Part shown: positions 60,182-64,000 of the stretch, piece by piece
Layout: the number at the start of each line of letters is the position of its first letter
Position numbering within the stretch: the first letter of the stretch is position 1
Source of the DNA: Siphonodentalium dalli
Taxonomy: Eukaryota > Mollusca > Scaphopoda > Gadilida > Siphonodentaliidae
NCBI GenBank assembly: GCA_032622095.1
Contig: CP136061.1
Coordinates: forward strand, 125,254,754-125,318,753
Direction of reading: 5' to 3'
Length of the DNA: 64,000 bases
Position numbers and translations under genes: made by a program
Notes under the pieces: model-generated
Databases searched by the model: none
Told to the model about the DNA's origin: nothing
The model's input: the letters and a program-made list of their open reading frames with translations, nothing else

Positions 60182-60255
60182 TAGGAACACAAAATAACCA
60201 CATTCCTTGCCATATGCATAGGAACACAAAATAACCACATTCCTTGCCATATGCA
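60182..60255. repeat. 37-bp perfect tandem duplication
   Basis: The unit taggaacacaaaataacc...gccatatgca is present twice without visible differences (60182 and 60219). Confidence 0.9.
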
Positions 60256-60825
60256 CAATAGCCATATCAATCTACATTCAGCTTAACCATTCAATAGCTT
60301 CATACATGCTGCCTTCCATACCAATACAGCTGGTTGTCAAACTCCTACGATTGCATGACAATCCACATGACATGTCCCTACCTGTCCGTGCTTATACCTG
60401 TATTCACTATGCCCCCCCCCCCACATTCAGAATAGATAATTCCAATACATCATTTTATAACTGAATAGAATATGTGCAGTGTCCTCAACATTAGAGTATC
60501 GTATGAAACACGATTGACGTGGTTTCCCGACTTAAATATCTGAATAGAAGGAAAGGTGTAGTGGGAATCGTGTAAACTAATGGGGAGTATATAATATACT
60601 TTACTATATTTACTATATAATATATTTAAAATACATATATATAATCTACGTGTCAGTTGTGATAAATAATTAATGAAAATCATGTAGGATAAATCGACAA
60701 AAATTTGTCAAATCGCATAAAATTGTCACTTTACCGTTCTCTGCCGAGGTGTGTGTAGGAGGGACATGTGGTTCCTATTGCAACAATTAAAGCGCGGAAC
60801 GAGAGAGATATGAGAGATGAAGCAG

Positions 60826-60960
60826 GGATGGATCCATTACTTTCTAAAGTAATGCATTACCATTACTTCCCATTTTTAACCACTACTATTACTCTGAAAA
60901 TAAGAGCTAATGCATTGTCATTACCATGCATTCTTTCAAAATGAATAGATTACCGCAGTG
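60826..60960. repeat. Fragment of a repeat rich in ATTACTTT/AAAGTAAT words
   Basis: The sequence ccattactttctaaagtaatgcattacc and its echoes resemble the ends of common hAT-like MITEs, but there is no second copy here and the boundaries are unknown. Confidence 0.3.
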
Positions 60961-60968
60961 TGTTAGGT

Positions 60969-61494
60969 TTAAAGATACGGGCGGTGTTAGCGGTGGGTAT
61001 GCTGTTAAGATATTCACATCCGTTAAAAACCGCCATAAACAGATATAATAGTAAACTATAGACCGACCTTGTTCTTATACCAATCAGAAATATGGCATAA
61101 CATTATGTTATTGTCAAATCTTTTCCTTTGTTATGTAAACAAAAGCAAAAAACGTTACATAATCTGGCTTTTGTTTAAATCCGGATATGGCAAACATAAA
61201 CAGCGATATGTGTTACTGTTTCCCTGATATGGAAATAATAAAGAGCGTTTATATCATTTGTGTGTGATTAAACAATATAATTGCGCTGTGCTATGTAAAC
61301 AGAAGCAAAACTTCTGTAACACGAGCAGGTTCTTGTTTACGTACAACATCGTACGTCTTGACGACAATATACTATTTGCGCGCTGATTATGTTTGGCATA
61401 TGAGCAAAACTATATATATTTTAATATTCCTTCTGCTGATGGCGATTTGAACAAATATGAATATTTCTGCAACGACCGCCGCCCGTGCATTTAA
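60969..61494 (+). mobile_element. TTAA MITE family 1, divergent copy F
   Basis: 526 bp, TTAAAGATACGGGCGGTGTT to CCGCCCGTGCATTTAA. The order of all blocks is as in copies A-E, but with roughly one base in five changed and small insertions, so it is an older copy or a sister subfamily. Confidence 0.8.
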
Positions 61495-62284
61495 AATAAA
61501 AATAATAAAGTCTGTGTTTGTCGTCTCCACGCCTACCCAAAAGTACCGCCGACCCTAATTTATTTTCCAATTATCTGTTCTTTTATAAATTATAAATTAT
61601 TGCCTTTTCAACAAATATATATCCTTTCATGTCTTATCGGGTCTATATGAATGAGATAATGGCAGCCGTAATTTCCCTTAAACAATCTGAGACATTTTAT
61701 AAGCAATATACTTATTACACAAAATGGTAAACAGCTATCCTCACCTCCGTACTTCTTTCAAGATAATGTTACATTCTTTAGGTATAAGATCAATGACGAG
61801 AATCTGATTCCCCATGAACTTGTATTTATTATACCACGTCATATCATATCGTGTCAATGTATCATGGTTGAAGATTGATACACATCTAGGTACTCTCACT
61901 TGACACTCAAATAAAAAACACACACTAAAAAACACCGGATGACGCTATATTTCACATATATGCTACATACTCCTTCGCCAAAGCGTTCTCAATGTACTAC
62001 AATAAACCCATAGTCAGAAATGGTAGCGCCCTCAAGATTTCATTTGAAATAGTGGTCAGAGTAGCGCAAGAAATAGCATGCAGAAAAATAATCGGGCAAA
62101 CATTTGCGATCTTCGTAACGTGCATGGTTCAAGTACGAGCACGTTTCTAGTCACATTTAGTATCCAATTACGCAAATATGGAGTATGTTTTAATCACATT
62201 TAGTGCACCACCTCCTGCGACATGATCAGAAATACTTTCCAATATACACCCTAGGAGGGCGTAGTGCTGATCTAAGAATGGTCT

Positions 62285-62830
62285 CAGGTAATGCACTCCT
62301 GATATGACCTCTCATAAGGATTAATTAAAATACATGTATGGTTCCACGAGGGTGAATTAAAATATGGTCACACCCAGAGAGGGTTAATTGAAATATGGTC
62401 CGATGAGGGTAAATTAAAATATGGTCACATCACGGTTAAATAAAATATGGTCCCATCAGGTTAATTAATATATCGTCCAATGAGGGATAATATAAATATG
62501 GTCCTATGATGGTTAATTAAAATTGTACCTTGATTTTTTATTAAAATATCGTCCCATGAGGGTTAATAAAAATATGGACCCATAGGGGTTAATTGAAATA
62601 TGGTCACATTAAGGTCAATTCAAATATGGTAACGTGACTTAATTAAAGAATAAATATATGGTCCCATTATGAGGGTTAATTAAAATATGGTGTCATCAGT
62701 GTTGATTAAACTACAGTCCCAGTGGGGTGAAATACAACACAGTCCCATGAGGGTCAATTAAAATATGGTCAAATGAGGACTAATTATAATATGCCCCCTC
62801 CCACATGAGGATCAATTAAAACATGGTAAC
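62285..62830 (+). repeat. Minisatellite of about 35-bp units (TTAATTAAAATATGGTCCCATGAGGG)
   Basis: About fifteen degenerate units built on 'gagggttaattaaaatatggtc(c/a)catg' run through the segment. Unit length varies from about 30 to 40 bp, and copies differ by substitutions and short indels. Confidence 0.88.
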
Positions 62831-63328
62831 TGGAAGGGGTGGGTAATGTCTGAACAATCTTCAATTCATATAGCATTCTGATATATCCTCGGTACACATA
62901 AATACAAATGATGTTTAGAATTAGGCCACAACCAATGTGAAGGTTTGTGTTGGAACATGTCTTATTACATTTCTATTTACAAACAGCACGAAGGAGCAAC
63001 GTGGGAATTGGTTAATAGTGACCATCCCAATTCATTTAGAATATAACATGCCGATATTCGTCGCGTTTAACTAAATGAAAACATTCACTAAACGATATTA
63101 AATAACATGTTGAACATCGATATAAACAAACACCTCGTACGATTCATGTTCCAATTAAATTTCCCGTGCAGTATAATAGTAGATAGCATTCCGATATATG
63201 TTACGAGAAAATAAACGAAAGATGCCGCTAAACGAATTTCACATGAGTCGTCATCAGATGAGCGATTTTCTTGTTCACTCAGTGAAATAGTAGTAAACTG
63301 TTATTCGTATTGAGCGATCGTATTGAGC

Positions 63329-63335
63329 TATAAAA
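63329..63335 (+). promoter_or_regulatory. Candidate TATA box upstream of the FLYWCH frame
   Basis: TATAAAA in the context gagcTATAAAAacccc lies 55 bp before the ATG at 63384, which leaves room for a start site around 63360. It is suggestive only. Confidence 0.35.
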
Positions 63336-63367
63336 ACCCCATGTCTCTCCAAAGTTGATCATATTCA

Positions 63368-63874
63368 ATGTTCTATCTTCATCATGGCAAGTTCTCAAGT
63401 AAATGTATTCTGCATCGCCAACGATCGAGGAGGCAACACCTGGTCTTCAATGACTTCAAATTCCGCATCAAATCACGTCGATCCGAGAATGTCGACTGGG
63501 TGTGTTGTAAGAATGGCTGTGGTGCCACCATCAACACAAAGAACGAGATAGTTATCGGGCGGCCAACGCGTCTCTTAGACATTTCAAGAGAATATTCAGG
63601 AAAACGAGATCCTGGTAGCGCACTTAAAACATTATATTATGCTCTAATACAAAGCCATCTTGTCTACGGTGTTCAAATATGGGAACACGTCCCAGCGAAA
63701 AAAACAATCATGCTTCAAAAACGCGCGATACGAGTTCATTCTTATCCAACTATATGGAACAACCTAGATAACGAATTTACATCATACCAAACCAGGCACA
63801 CATTCAAACGGCGTTTACATGCCGCTTGCATTAAAAAATATGCTGTAACAATTAAACGCAAAAATCAAAGATGA
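63368..63874 (+). pseudogene. Chimeric frame: FLYWCH zinc-finger fragment joined to LINE RT C-terminus
   Basis: The first half matches a FLYWCH-type zinc finger. From the ATG at 63384 (MASSQVNVFCIANDRGG), after a one-base frame change near 63432, it reads QHLVFNDFKFRIKSRR, then WVCCKNGCGATINTKNEIV. The W and the two finger cysteines are present; the usual C-terminal H-x-H pair is not. About 10-15 codons later the same frame becomes a LINE tail: ALKTLYYALIQSHLVYGVQI, LQKRAIR and IWNNLDNEF...F+RRL. FLYWCH domains bind DNA or protein partners and are often spread with transposons. The junction at about 63560-63600 has no splice signal I can identify. It is either a LINE that inserted into a FLYWCH copy or a transposon carrying both parts; the frame break and lost His residues argue against a working finger. 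Confidence 0.7.
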
Positions 63875-64000
63875 TCAGACTGTGTGGTAGCTCGTCAATA
63901 AGTGACTTCCCCTATATCGCAATCCACAACCTCACTCAGCACATTCCTACTCGACTTTCAAGGAACATCCCACTGACAAGAAAGAGACAAACCATCGAGT

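Noticed and set aside
62285-62830. CRISPR-like regularly spaced repeat
   Set aside because: Units vary in length and sequence, there are no distinct spacers, and the context is plainly eukaryotic.

Overview
This is eukaryotic genomic DNA, AT-rich and dominated by transposable elements. It is most likely from a lophotrochozoan and probably a mollusc. The reasons are the mix of APE-class LINE remnants, Helitrons carrying internal satellites, foldback elements and TTAA MITEs, and a short 'gcgacattaaacccc' plus (ATCA)n tail at 47714 of a kind I associate with molluscan repeats. The species is an inference; no marker gene fixes it.

The host content I can support is one gene on the + strand: a transmembrane receptor guanylyl cyclase of the natriuretic-peptide-receptor type. 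Four consecutive exons are visible, all with matching splice phases: 19632-19767 and 30612-30703 (end of the extracellular ANF-receptor fold), 42270-42408 (juxtamembrane segment with the paired cysteines) and 54220-54304 (the single transmembrane helix). The introns between them are about 10.8, 11.6 and 11.8 kb. Upstream exons and the kinase-homology and cyclase exons were not found. If the gene continues on both sides, nearly the whole window is intron of this one gene.

Layout. 0-6.7 kb: a LINE 3' remnant, a TTAA MITE, a mosaic of short repeats, then a 5'-truncated LINE with a long EN/RT reading frame. 6.03-19.60 kb: a direct tandem duplication of a 6.79-kb unit, about 99.9% identical, starting inside the LINE and ending 27 bp before the first visible exon. 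19.8-30.6 kb (intron 1): degenerate RT pieces, tandem repeats, a pair of perfect 45-bp inverted repeats, and two foldback MITEs. 30.7-42.3 kb (intron 2): an 8.8-kb run of six head-to-tail Helitron units on the minus strand, beginning with a decayed autonomous RepHel Helitron, then a hAT-like 103-bp hairpin MITE with an 8-bp target duplication. 42.4-54.2 kb (intron 3): three clustered TTAA MITEs, a 2.5-kb inverted-repeat element with an inverted satellite array inside, a LINE remnant and a TIR element. 54.3-64 kb (intron 4 or beyond): another LINE remnant, more MITEs, a 35-bp-class minisatellite, and at the end a FLYWCH zinc-finger fragment with a TATA box joined in frame to a LINE RT tail.

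The points most worth a second look are the recent 6.8-kb tandem duplication with its breakpoint next to an exon, the Helitron array that seems to re-use the AT site at its own 5' end, the palindromic satellite element at 48.9-51.4 kb, and the FLYWCH/RT chimera. I found no CRISPR array, rRNA, or tRNA gene, and no previously undescribed protein system.
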